NCBI GenBank assembly: GCA_903925015.1
Contig: CAIYDY010000304.1
Location: forward strand, 1 to 39,456
Source of the DNA: an uncultured Acidobacteriia bacterium
GTDB lineage: Bacteria > Acidobacteriota > Terriglobia > Bryobacterales > Bryobacteraceae
Direction: 5' to 3'
DNA length: 39,456 bases
This document shows, piece by piece, positions 16,085 to 23,590 of the stretch. Numbering within the stretch: position 1 is the first letter of the stretch; every line of letters begins with the position of its first letter. The translations under genes and the position numbers were made by a program. The notes below the pieces were generated by a model. That model had not been told where the DNA came from. It made no database searches and worked only from the letters and a program-made list of their open reading frames with translations.

Positions 16085-18511
16085 ATGTTCGATACCAGCA
16101 CGTTCAAACAAATCGAAAGCTGGCAATCTGCTCTTGGCTTGCTCTACGTACCCTTGAAAGACAGCGTGGAAAACAATCAACGCTACGTCTTGATGAATGG
16201 CCTAGTTGGGAACTTCTGTCTGGATTTCGAAGCAACCTCCGATCCGACCACATGCCGCGCTGCGGCTTGGTCTTCAGACGTCGGTCATTATGTCTCGGTT
16301 AGCAGTGACGTCGTTACGGTCCATCGGTGGGATCGGCCCGCTCCAACAAGTCGTTACAGTTGGCGTAGTGTCGTAGATCGCATTCACGACTTTCACCGCT
16401 TCTTGGAAAAAGATGACCCTGACCGTTCGAAAAGCGTAGTTCAGCATGCTCTTCGCATTTTTCGAAGGATCAGAGCTGTTCTCGAAGAAGGCGACGATGC
16501 AACACGGTCATTGGAGCTTTTTCTTCACATGCTTGCATGCGGTGCCAGCGGCACAAGCAGAACGCAGCTTGATATAGACCAATGGGGCCTGTCTGCCACA
16601 GCCGCTCAACACGCCTCGGATTTACCCGCCGCTACGTGGGATTCCTTGTATTCTGATCTGACGGGCAGTGGACGTTACGACGTATTGCGCCCTGACTTTG
16701 AACTCGTGTTGCGCCATGCCGGGGGCACCCTATTTCAGGAAGCTCACATTGAGGCCGAGCTGCCCGCAAATCTATGGCTCCCCGGGATGGAACGGCCCAT
16801 CACGCCGCTATCGGGAGCTCGGCCAGACACAGGCGTATACTTCACTCCTCCTGCTATTGCTCGCTCTCTAGCTGAAGAAGCGGTGCGAGCGATCTGGAAT
16901 TCCACGAGCGAGGCAATCACAATTTTCGATCCGGCCTGTGGCTCGGGCGAACTATTGCGCGAATGCTTGAGGCTTTTGAAGATTCGACGTTACACGGGGC
17001 GCGTGACCGTGATCGGATTTGATCGCTCGGCAACATCAATTGCGATGGCTAGATTTGCGTTGGCCGCAGAAAAGCGACATTGGCCTGCCCACCAGATCGA
17101 TATCATTTTGAAAGAGCAGAACTCTCTAACGACTGAATGGCCTACTGGTGTCAATCTTCTCATCATGAATCCACCATTCCAGTCTTGGCAGCAGATGGAT
17201 CCTCCAACACAGGAGGCGGTAACTGACGTATTAGGCCATCAGTTGAGGAACAAACCCAATCTCGCTATGGCCTTTGCTTTGCAGGCTTGCAAATCCGTCG
17301 CCGATGACGCCGTGCTCGCAATGGTCGCCCCAAATTCGCTTCTCGAAGCGGATTCCGGTAAGAGTGTTCGCGAAGTTCTGGCAGAACGACTCACACCTGT
17401 TCTAATCGCAAAGTTCGGCAATCAGCGAGCGTTCGCTCACGCTCTGGTAGACGCTGGAATGTATGTCGGCGCAACTCGTCAACAGCACTACACTGGTACG
17501 GCGGTTCTGTGGGCTGACCCGCAGCCTGCTTCTCTCGGTCGTGCGCTACGTGGCCTACGGCGATGGCGCGGCGCTGAATTTGAGCCATTGCAGGAAGCCG
17601 GATTTGCTCTCTATTTACGAAATGACTTGGGTCGTTCCGGAGCTCCGTGGGCTGCTAGAAGCTTCGACGCATGGCAAAGTTATGAAATAGCGAAACGGGG
17701 CAAGAAGACCATCAGTGCTAAAAACATTTTTGCCATCAAACAGGGTGTTCGTCTCGGAAGCGACGTTTTTGTCGTGTCCAAAGCGTATGTAACTGGCTTG
17801 CGGGACGAGTTGGAGCGATCCTTCTTTCGCCCGGCAGTGATGAACCCGTCGATCAAAGACGGGCAACTGGATGATATTTACTATGTTTTCTATCCGTATT
17901 CAGAAGGCCTGCCTGCAATAGAAACCGAAGATGACCTCCGCAAGAGTGTTCCGAACTACTATGAGGCCATTCTTCTACCGGCCAAAGACCATCTAGCAGC
18001 GCGGAAGAGCCTGACGCGTGAGAAGCTCAACTGGTGGGACTTGATTTGGCATCGCACGTGGCAGGAGCATAGGGCACAACCAAAGATTGTTTCGAAGTAC
18101 TTTGGTGGAAAGCGTTCGTTCGCGTTTGATCGGACTGGCCAGTACGTTGTCGTCGTAGGACACGCATGGCTCTTGAAATCTCCCTCGGGAATGCCGGGAT
18201 CCGGCAGCTCTTCGCGCCGCGTGACCAAGGGCAACACAAACCTAACGACCGAGGAAATTCAGCTCGCTACGCTGGCCTACTTGAACAGCTCAGTTACCGA
18301 CGACCTTTTGGAATACACGTCGGTGCAGGTGTCTGGCGGACAGTTCGACCTCTCAAATAAATATGTTGAAGACCTTCCCATCCCGAACTTGGAGAAGTTG
18401 GGCAGAGCTGTCACAAATCAATTGGTTGTGGTTGGTAGCGCTATCGCCGACGGCACGCTCGATAGCTGGCGAGAGGTTGATGCTCTGATTCGGTCGGCGC
18501 TAGAGGGGTAA
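16085..18511 (+). CDS. N6-adenine DNA methyltransferase with C-terminal target-recognition region
   Basis: The 808-residue protein has an N-terminal region of about 250 residues without a recognised fold. The gamma-class methylase core follows: GVYFTPPAIARSLAEEAV, SAM-binding motif I FDPACGSGELL, motif II VIGFDRSATSIAMA and catalytic NPPF in LLIMNPPFQSWQQM. The C-terminal half, ending VSGGQFDLSNKYVEDLPIPN, resembles the TaqI-like specificity domain of type I and IIG systems. No PD-(D/E)xK motif is obvious, so this is probably not a fused nuclease. Base composition is more AT-rich than the flanks, consistent with transfer. One base separates its stop from the next start, so the two products are likely made together. 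Confidence 0.88.
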   Translation: MFDTSTFKQIESWQSALGLLYVPLKDSVENNQRYVLMNGLVGNFCLDFEATSDPTTCRAAAWSSDVGHYVSVSSDVVTVHRWDRPAPTSRYSWRSVVDRIHDFHRFLEKDDPDRSKSVVQHALRIFRRIRAVLEEGDDATRSLELFLHMLACGASGTSRTQLDIDQWGLSATAAQHASDLPAATWDSLYSDLTGSGRYDVLRPDFELVLRHAGGTLFQEAHIEAELPANLWLPGMERPITPLSGARPDTGVYFTPPAIARSLAEEAVRAIWNSTSEAITIFDPACGSGELLRECLRLLKIRRYTGRVTVIGFDRSATSIAMARFALAAEKRHWPAHQIDIILKEQNSLTTEWPTGVNLLIMNPPFQSWQQMDPPTQEAVTDVLGHQLRNKPNLAMAFALQACKSVADDAVLAMVAPNSLLEADSGKSVREVLAERLTPVLIAKFGNQRAFAHALVDAGMYVGATRQQHYTGTAVLWADPQPASLGRALRGLRRWRGAEFEPLQEAGFALYLRNDLGRSGAPWAARSFDAWQSYEIAKRGKKTISAKNIFAIKQGVRLGSDVFVVSKAYVTGLRDELERSFFRPAVMNPSIKDGQLDDIYYVFYPYSEGLPAIETEDDLRKSVPNYYEAILLPAKDHLAARKSLTREKLNWWDLIWHRTWQEHRAQPKIVSKYFGGKRSFAFDRTGQYVVVVGHAWLLKSPSGMPGSGSSSRRVTKGNTNLTTEEIQLATLAYLNSSVTDDLLEYTSVQVSGGQFDLSNKYVEDLPIPNLEKLGRAVTNQLVVVGSAIADGTLDSWREVDALIRSALEG

Positions 18512-18512
18512 G

Positions 18513-19250
18513 GTGGACGTCCCGAAGATTTATTATACAGACTCGCTAGTGCAAGCGTTTGAGCGGTCTCTTCGCGACGCCTTTAACCCACGTTACGTGC
18601 GGCTCAGCAGGAGAAGCTCTAAGGCAGTCGGTCGCTTTAATGTTGTCTTGGAAGTTGGCGACCGCGAGTTTAAGGCTGCCGATGCTGATGAAGCTCAGAA
18701 TGTGATTGCAATTTGCCATACCCGTGTCCCGCAGGAATTGTTTTGGCTAGCGTTCAAGGCTAACTTCGAATTCTGGGAGAGTGGAGGAAAGCAGAGTGGA
18801 GGAAAACACTACTTGGAACACATCAGTCTTAGCGTGTTGCAGAAAGCGCCGACAGGGGATTTGGTCAGAATGTTTCGGGCTGACTGGGATAGCAGAGCTG
18901 CCTCAGATTCGGCGTCCACGCATGCCCAACCGCATTGGCATTTTGCCATGGAGGAAGATGACTTTCTCGCTGTGTTTGACTCAGGAGGGCCGCAGGACGT
19001 TGATTTCACGGATCTAATCGAGTTTGACCCAACTACGCCATTTGCATCGCAACTCGTCGATTTCAAAGGCTTTCACTTTGCGATGAGCCCACTTTGGCAT
19101 GAGGGGGAGGCTTCTTGCCATAGGCAGGTCTTCGAGTCGGAAGACGTGTTGACCTCGTGGTTTTCCAATCTCTCAAGGTACATCGCTGAACAGCTCTTAT
19201 ACGTAAGTGAGAAAGTGGGCGCGAGCCCCAGCGTAAGCGACTTCCGGTAA
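18513..19250 (+). CDS. Unrecognised 245-residue protein coupled to the DNA methyltransferase
   Basis: The start is GTG 18513, one base after the methyltransferase stop. I do not recognise the family. The sequence is soluble, mixed alpha/beta, without signal or membrane segments. Notable are AFERSLRDAFNPRYVRLSR near the N-terminus, FWLAFKANFEFWESGGKQ, the histidine motif HAQPHWHFAME near residue 145, and GFHFAMSPLWHEGEASCHR near residue 195. Clustered His and acidic residues could form a metal site. The position suggests a restriction or effector partner, or a second specificity or assembly factor, for the methyltransferase. None of these is shown by the sequence alone. Confidence 0.8.
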   Translation: MDVPKIYYTDSLVQAFERSLRDAFNPRYVRLSRRSSKAVGRFNVVLEVGDREFKAADADEAQNVIAICHTRVPQELFWLAFKANFEFWESGGKQSGGKHYLEHISLSVLQKAPTGDLVRMFRADWDSRAASDSASTHAQPHWHFAMEEDDFLAVFDSGGPQDVDFTDLIEFDPTTPFASQLVDFKGFHFAMSPLWHEGEASCHRQVFESEDVLTSWFSNLSRYIAEQLLYVSEKVGASPSVSDFR

Positions 19251-19270
19251 TTGGAGCTCACTCACTTCGT

Positions 19271-19290
19271 CTGATAAAACCTGTTATCAG
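19271..19290. terminator. Stem-loop after the methyltransferase cassette
   Basis: CTGATAA-aacctg-TTATCAG is a perfect 7-bp inverted repeat, 21 bases after the stop of the 245-residue protein gene. There is no T-run on either side, so it could be a weak terminator or a protein site. The following bases to 19481 hold no gene I can support. Confidence 0.4.
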
Positions 19291-19481
19291 CCGAAAGCGC
19301 GGATGGGGCGCTCGTTCTGGCCGACCAACTTCGCGCCTGGTCGATCGGCTGCGTTGAAAACTTGGCCCGACAGTTCAAGGGGTTGGCCCTGCGTCTCGGA
19401 AACTTCCCCTTTGGCCAACAACGAATGGCCCTCCGGCGTTCGTCACAAGCTCGTTCCGCCCTGACATTCCTCGCGCTGGCT

Positions 19482-19730
19482 CTATCGCGTCGCGGAATTG
19501 CCCATGAGCGCTTCATGCAGCAGCATTTTGATGTAGGTCTGGTACTTCAGGCCTTTCGCCTCGGCCTGCTGTCTGGCCAAGGCAAGTTCGCCGTTACCCA
19601 GTCGGATCGTGATCTGGCGCGAGCCGGATGCCAAGACGGCCTGCGCCTTTCGGTTGATCGCGGCACGGTCCCGATAGATATCTGCGGCGAAACTCTTTTC
19701 CGCCTCAATGCTGCTATCCATTTTCTTCAT
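19482..19730 (-). CDS. CopG/BrnA-like antitoxin
   Basis: An 82-residue antitoxin for the BrnT-type toxin directly upstream. The C-terminal half carries a ribbon-helix-helix-like CopG pattern: RQITIRLGNGELALARQQAE and GLKYQTYIKMLLHEAL. The N-terminal tail is acidic and polar and would bind the toxin. The start is ATG 19730, overlapping the toxin stop by 17 bases; ATG 19721 is possible. The toxin-first order is as in brnTA. Such antitoxins usually repress their own promoter with the toxin. Confidence 0.82.
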   Translation of the reverse strand: MKKMDSSIEAEKSFAADIYRDRAAINRKAQAVLASGSRQITIRLGNGELALARQQAEAKGLKYQTYIKMLLHEALMGNSATR

Positions 19731-20013
19731 CGCGTTTCCTCTGGTATGCACTGCGGGTCTTGCGGTTCGCGTCGAATGCCGTGACGGGGCGTCTGAGTTT
19801 GCCACGGGGAGTCCACGCCACGAACAGAATGCGTCCGCCATTGGTATGCCCCAGTTCGAGAAACCGTTCCTCGCCACTCCGTGCGTCCACCCGCGTCTCA
19901 ATGTGGATCGGATCGTTTTCCAAGACCTCCTCAACTTCCGGCGGTTCGACTTGGTGTGCGGCAATATGACCCCGGTTATGTTCATCCCAGTCGTACCCCG
20001 CCCGAGGCTCCAT
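19714..20013 (-). CDS. BrnT-family toxin (DUF497)
   Basis: BrnT toxins are small RelE-fold ribonucleases. The 99-residue product shows the family pattern: YDWDEHNRGHIAAHQVEPPE at the start, EEVLENDPIHIETR in the middle, GGRILFVAWTPRG and a final TAFDANRKTRSAYQRK. Length is normal and the gene looks intact. It overlaps its antitoxin by 17 bases. The -10-like TATAAT lies only eight bases upstream of the ATG, so the message may be nearly leaderless. Confidence 0.85.
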   Translation of the reverse strand: MEPRAGYDWDEHNRGHIAAHQVEPPEVEEVLENDPIHIETRVDARSGEERFLELGHTNGGRILFVAWTPRGKLRRPVTAFDANRKTRSAYQRKRDEENG

Positions 20014-20021
20014 GTAAATAC

Positions 20022-20027
20022 ATTATA
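20022..20027 (-). promoter_or_regulatory. Likely -10 box for the brnT operon
   Basis: Perfect TATAAT on the minus strand, eight bases before the brnT ATG and preceded by TG. The -35 region is weak. Transcription would begin at or next to the start codon. Confidence 0.5.
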
Positions 20028-20241
20028 CAGACAACCAGGCGGACTGCTTCACCAACCTCCACGGGATTGTGGAAAGCACAGGACCCCGTAGCCAAGCGCC
20101 CCGCGACAACGCCGCGCTACATCGGCCCCTTCGAGCAGAGCGCCGACCGTCGCGAAACGCAAGACCTTTGACACGTGGTGCAAACGTCCCGTCTCAACAC
20201 AGGCCCCCCGCCGCCCGGACGCCGATATACAATTGACTTCC

Positions 20242-20547
20242 ATGGCTCAACTTCTCGTCTTGTACGGCACTCCGGCAGACCCGGCTGCCTTCGAACAGTA
20301 CTACCGGCAGACACACATGCCGCTTGCCCAAAAACTGCCCGGCCTACGCAAATACACGATCAACAAGGGCCCTGTGCAAGCCTTGTCCGGTACCGCGCCA
20401 CACCTGGTAGCGACCCTCGACTTTGATTCGCTGGCCGACATCCAAGCGGCCCTGGCATCGCCGGAAGGCCAAACGACCGCTGGCGACCTGCCGAACTTCG
20501 CCGACGGCGGCGTCACCCTGTTGATCTACGAAAACACAACGGTATAG
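20242..20547 (+). CDS. EthD-family protein
   Basis: A 101-residue protein with a ferredoxin-like dimeric alpha/beta barrel fold of the EthD type. It shows LLVLYGTPADPAAFEQYYRQ, then THMPLAQKLPGLRKY, the conserved His-containing motif, and DLPNFADGGVTLLIYE at the end. EthD proteins accompany or carry out small-molecule oxidation; the role here is unknown. The start is ATG 20242; a TTG three codons earlier is less likely. It stands alone, with no other metabolic gene beside it, inside the toxin-antitoxin region. Confidence 0.85.
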   Translation: MAQLLVLYGTPADPAAFEQYYRQTHMPLAQKLPGLRKYTINKGPVQALSGTAPHLVATLDFDSLADIQAALASPEGQTTAGDLPNFADGGVTLLIYENTTV

Positions 20548-20727
20548 CCCATTTCCCGGATCGCGGCCTTAGGCCCTTTCTTGTCGCAGTCTCGCGGGAC
20601 GAGGGCCACCATGGATCACGATCAGCGGCACAGCCAACCAGGAACCTTATCCCGACATCCACAGCGCGGGCGGCGGGCAAAGGCACAGAGACGATACTGT
20701 CGTGAAGTGGTATAACAGAAGCGCCAG

Positions 20728-21063
20728 ATGCGATTTTCCTTCGACCCGCGAAAAAGCAGGCTGCTACGGGAAAACCCCAAGCGGGGTATAGGTTTCGAGG
20801 AAGCGCAGGAACTGTTTTCGCGTCCGTACTGGATGGACCGCCGGTCTGATGTGCCCGAGCAGTACGTGGCAATTGGCTGGGTGGCGGGAAAACTTTATTC
20901 CATCATATTCGAAGTGCGGGAAGACCACGAGGGAGAAATCCTTCACCTCGTGACGCGCTGGAGATCGACGAAAGCGGACGGGCCGTGCGTTGTAGGGCAT
21001 CGGGTTCGGGAGAAACGGATCGCGGCCAGGTCGTCCGCGAGTTCATCAAGAGAGGAAACGTAG
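20728..21063 (+). CDS. BrnT-family toxin with a replaced C-terminus
   Basis: The first 80 or so residues match the BrnT/DUF497 family: MRFSFDPRKSRLLRENPKRG, GFEEAQELFSRPYW, EQYVAIGWVAGKLYSIIFEV and ILHLVTRWRSTKAD. Family members then end within about 10 residues. Here about 30 unusual residues follow (HRVREKRIAARSSAS), encoded by a repeat that also follows higB at 25.06 kb and occurs at 21.52 kb. The toxin may be inactive or altered. A CopG-type antitoxin starts four bases after the stop, so the pair still looks like an operon. Confidence 0.75.
   Translation: MRFSFDPRKSRLLRENPKRGIGFEEAQELFSRPYWMDRRSDVPEQYVAIGWVAGKLYSIIFEVREDHEGEILHLVTRWRSTKADGPCVVGHRVREKRIAARSSASSSREET
20975..21052 (+). repeat. 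Shared tail repeat, copy A
   Basis: About 78 bases shared with copies at 21524-21601 and 25058-25135. The most conserved part reads GATCGCGGCCAGGT. This copy forms the 3' end of the second brnT gene. Confidence 0.75.
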
Positions 21064-21067
21064 TTGT

Positions 21068-21352
21068 ATGCGGAAAACTCGTAAGACCACGGAACCCGTG
21101 GGTGCCGAAGAGATTGCCAAGATGGCCGACCAGGGGCAAGATGTTTCCCGATTCTTTCAAGGCAAGGGTCGAATGGTTCAGCCCGTTCAGCGTGTAAATG
21201 TCGATGTGACGGCCGGCATGTTGGAGGAACTGGACAGGGCCGCCCTGGATTTGAACGTGAGCCGACAAGCAGTCATCAAGACGCTGGTTCGGCAGGCGCT
21301 CGATCAACATTACCTAGCCCAAAGTGCCCGACGTCCGCAGGCCACTTCGTAG
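21068..21352 (+). CDS. CopG/ribbon-helix-helix antitoxin
   Basis: A 94-residue antitoxin beginning MRKTRKTTEPVGAEEIAKMA. A linker follows (DQGQDVSRFFQGKGRM), then a clear ribbon-helix-helix: QRVNVDVTAGMLEELDRAAL and NVSRQAVIKTLVRQALDQHY. It follows the altered BrnT-type toxin by four bases. The gene looks complete. Its first 42 bases recur almost exactly at 24658-24699 as an orphan fragment, showing that at least one more copy of this locus once existed nearby. Confidence 0.82.
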   Translation: MRKTRKTTEPVGAEEIAKMADQGQDVSRFFQGKGRMVQPVQRVNVDVTAGMLEELDRAALDLNVSRQAVIKTLVRQALDQHYLAQSARRPQATS

Positions 21353-21660
21353 AGTAGGTGCGGCACGCGCAAGGGCCACTGCAATCCGGTCCCTGACCGC
21401 ACGGGTGAACCAAACAGGAATGAACCATGAGCTGCGGACAGGTATTTGCAGGCTTCGCGCACGAACCCAAGCTGACGACCAATCCAGACCGGTCAGAGTT
21501 CCTGCTCGCGTGGTCTCTCAGGCGCGAAGGGGCCGCGCGGGGCACGGCTCCAAGTGCGGAAGAAACTGATCGCGGCCAGGTAGCCCGCTTGTTCCTGAGA
21601 GGATACCAGGCCACACACGCACTTGCCCCTGGAATGCCCGGGTTGGGATAATCAGGACTC
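21353..21660 (+). repeat. Gap holding shared tail repeat copy B (21524-21601)
   Basis: No complete gene is recognised. An open frame at 21427-21651 (74 residues) has no family match that I can see, but its second half is copy B of the tail repeat found after brnT and higB. The segment just before the repeat (RSEFLLAWSLRREGAARG) may be the remnant of another small toxin. TTGCCC and GATAAT spaced by 18 bases near the end could be the promoter of the next locus. Confidence 0.5.
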
Positions 21661-21924
21661 ATGGTGCAAAAACTGGCGTTCGCCAGCGACGCATTCGACC
21701 AAGCCGTGTACCGAGCCGTCGACGGCGCAATCGCGGAAACGTTGGCTGCTGGGGTCCCCGTGTTTTACATGGACGGCGGCATCGACATCATGGAACTGCC
21801 CGACCACCGCAAATTTGAGATCCGGCTGATTCCGGGCGCTCCCCGCGGCAAGAACTACGAGGTGCTGCGGGAGCTTGTCTTCGCGGGTCCAAACGGCTCG
21901 GGCAAGAGCACGCGACCGGTATAG
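21661..21924 (+). pseudogene. Zeta-locus antitoxin fused to the P-loop of its truncated zeta toxin
   Basis: Residues 1-72 look like the small protein that precedes zeta-type toxins in some operons (GVPVFYMDGGIDIMELP, then KFEIRLIPGAPRGKNYEVL). The frame then jumps directly into a zeta-toxin Walker A (FAGPNGSGKST) and stops after three more residues. A second remnant at 27368-27505 keeps the two genes separate, with a stop and a new start between them. A deletion of about 37 bases therefore fused the first gene to the toxin, and another removed the rest of the toxin. Function is probably lost. Confidence 0.7.
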
Positions 21925-22066
21925 GATTCCGCGACAGCAGGAAAAACCGGTCGGTGATTGACTCAATGAAGCGATCCGCCCTGTCTGCGCTGCCGCCTTC
22001 CCGCACCACGTAGCACCGGATGTCATAAAGATAGGAATCGGCGTTAAGCGTGCGCTGGGGTGCCAT
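21923..22066 (-). pseudogene. ParE-type toxin, N-terminal fragment
   Basis: The first 48 residues fit a RelE/ParE toxin: SYLYDIRCYVVREGGSADRA, then DRFIESITDRFFLLSRNP. At that point a normal ParE would continue with a GR-x-REL type motif, but the frame runs into the antisense of the truncated zeta gene. The 3' half is missing. A matching ParE C-terminal fragment lies at 25601-25711, though not necessarily from the same gene. It sits 11 bases after parD. Confidence 0.7.
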
Positions 22067-22077
22067 CGTGGACGCGT

Positions 22078-22353
22078 TTACTTCTTCTGTTCCGCAGCAA
22101 GGCGGGCGCGACCGCGTCGCCCCACATCGTGGGCAAGCTGCTGCATGGATTCTTCCGTGATGATCCGCCCCTCACCGCAGACCAGGGATGCCTCTGCCAT
22201 GTCCACGGACGCCAGAATCTCCTCGCGACGACGCTCACGGGCTTCCCACAATGAAAATGCTTCCCTCGCCGCCTCTTCGGGACGGCCTAGTCGGCCCGTA
22301 TCGACAGCCCGCCGGACGAGTGCCTGTTGGTCGCGGGTGAGTTCAACTTCCAC
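22078..22353 (-). CDS. ParD-like antitoxin
   Basis: A 91-residue antitoxin with the ParD pattern: MEVELTRDQQALVRRAVDTG, RLGRPEEAAREAFSLWEARE and a charged C-terminal tail. The start is GTG 22353. A strong promoter ends six bases before it, so the mRNA would be leaderless. The partner toxin downstream is truncated after 48 residues, leaving this antitoxin without an intact local partner. It may persist as an anti-addiction factor against ParE toxins encoded elsewhere; that is inference. Confidence 0.78.
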   Translation of the reverse strand: MEVELTRDQQALVRRAVDTGRLGRPEEAAREAFSLWEARERRREEILASVDMAEASLVCGEGRIITEESMQQLAHDVGRRGRARLAAEQKK

Positions 22354-22359
22354 GCCTCA

Positions 22360-22388
22360 AATGTATGCCGTTTACGGGTGCGTGTCAA
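22360..22388 (-). promoter_or_regulatory. Promoter of parD
   Basis: On the minus strand TTGACA (22388-22383), a 17-base spacer and TACATT (22365-22360) form a near-consensus promoter. The -10 box ends six bases before the GTG start, predicting a leaderless transcript. Between 22389 and 22652 I see no gene. Confidence 0.7.
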
Positions 22389-22652
22389 CCGACGGGAACC
22401 ATCGCCGCACTGTCCGGGGGACGCGGCCACGTCAAGGAGAACGCCCCTTGGTGTCTCCTCCGGGCGCGTGCACGCAGCGCAGCAGACAAGGAGGGCAACG
22501 GTCGATACGAACCTGCATGCACGCGTCATAAGGTGAGGTTTCCAGTAGCATAGACCACCATGCTTCCCGTTAAGTTCCACGGTCGGCATGTAGTCAATGA
22601 ACAGCCGGCTCCCCTTGCTTTTTGCTGTCCCCATCGGTGCGACAATGACAGC

Positions 22653-22937
22653 ATGGCGGGAAATACATCCACGCATGGGAAGCGGACGACCGTGACTTTG
22701 CCCCCCGAGTCATTGGCGAAGGCTCAGGGTATTGCTCGTGCACGCAGGGTTGGCTTGGGCGCTGTGATCCAGGAATGGGTTGCGGAAGGATTGCGCGCCG
22801 ACGCAGCGCGACACCGTCGTGATGAGATTCTTGCGAATTACCGGAAAGCCTTTGCGGGATTTTCCGACGACGACCTAGCCGTCCTCGACGGCATCATGCT
22901 CCATCCTGTTGACGCCCCGGCCGCAGCAGATCAGTAG
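22653..22937 (+). CDS. VapB-like antitoxin
   Basis: A 94-residue antitoxin with a predicted ribbon-helix-helix start (KRTTVTLPPESLAKAQGIAR, then GLGAVIQEWVAEGLR) and an acidic C-terminal tail that would bind the toxin. The start is ATG 22653; the longer frame to 22560 adds sequence without family character. The PIN-domain toxin begins 15 bases after the stop, so the two form a vapBC-type operon that appears intact. Confidence 0.78.
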   Translation: MAGNTSTHGKRTTVTLPPESLAKAQGIARARRVGLGAVIQEWVAEGLRADAARHRRDEILANYRKAFAGFSDDDLAVLDGIMLHPVDAPAAADQ

Positions 22938-22952
22938 CGATTCGGCCATGAT

Positions 22953-23513
22953 ATGGCTACCGTTCCGGGCCCATACCTGTTCGATACCAGCGCCGAGGGC
23001 TGGCTAGCAAGGAACCGGTCTGCCGACATCGAGTCGTGGTTGGACTGGTACCTTGCCCATCACCGGATCACCGTATCTTCGGTCACTGTAACAGAACGGA
23101 TTAGAGGGTACAGTGTCCTGTGGCACCGTTCCACTCCACAGGCGCGACTTGGGATTGAATCGGCGCGGCGTGCCTATCTGTCCAATCTAGCCGACGTCGT
23201 ACCCATGGATTCAGCTATTGCCATTGTGTCTGGGGAGGTCATGGGGTTGCTTCCCGACCCTCCGTCACCGCCCCGGAGATCTCACCGTAGTGCCGAGACT
23301 CGGCATGATCGTCTTGCGAGATGGCGCTTTGATACCATCATCGCCGCGACGGCGCTGGTTATCGGTTTGCCGCTCCTTCATAACAACGGCGTCGACTTCG
23401 AAGCGATCGCCCTCGCAATCACGGCCTATCCCGAGCGGTTTCCGGGTCTAGGTCGGCTGGACTTGGTTGCGTGCTCCGAGATTCCCTTCGGACGAACGCA
23501 GGTTCCCGCTTGA
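22953..23513 (+). CDS. PIN-domain toxin, VapC type
   Basis: VapC toxins are Mg-dependent ribonucleases that cut tRNA or rRNA. The 186-residue product shows PYLFDTSAEGWLARNR with the first acidic residue, SSVTVTERIRGYSVLW with the conserved Glu, and RFDTIIAATALVIGLPLLHN with the later Asp residues, then NGVDFEAI. It is longer than most VapC because of a Pro/Arg-rich insertion (LLPDPPSPPRRSHR) before the third motif. The operon with the antitoxin looks complete. Confidence 0.85.
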   Translation: MATVPGPYLFDTSAEGWLARNRSADIESWLDWYLAHHRITVSSVTVTERIRGYSVLWHRSTPQARLGIESARRAYLSNLADVVPMDSAIAIVSGEVMGLLPDPPSPPRRSHRSAETRHDRLARWRFDTIIAATALVIGLPLLHNNGVDFEAIALAITAYPERFPGLGRLDLVACSEIPFGRTQVPA

Positions 23514-23590
23514 GCGGCTCCCGTTGGAGTCCTCAACTTCTCGAACAATAGACTGCGCGAATTCGTCAAAGCCATTACGGGCTTGGACGT

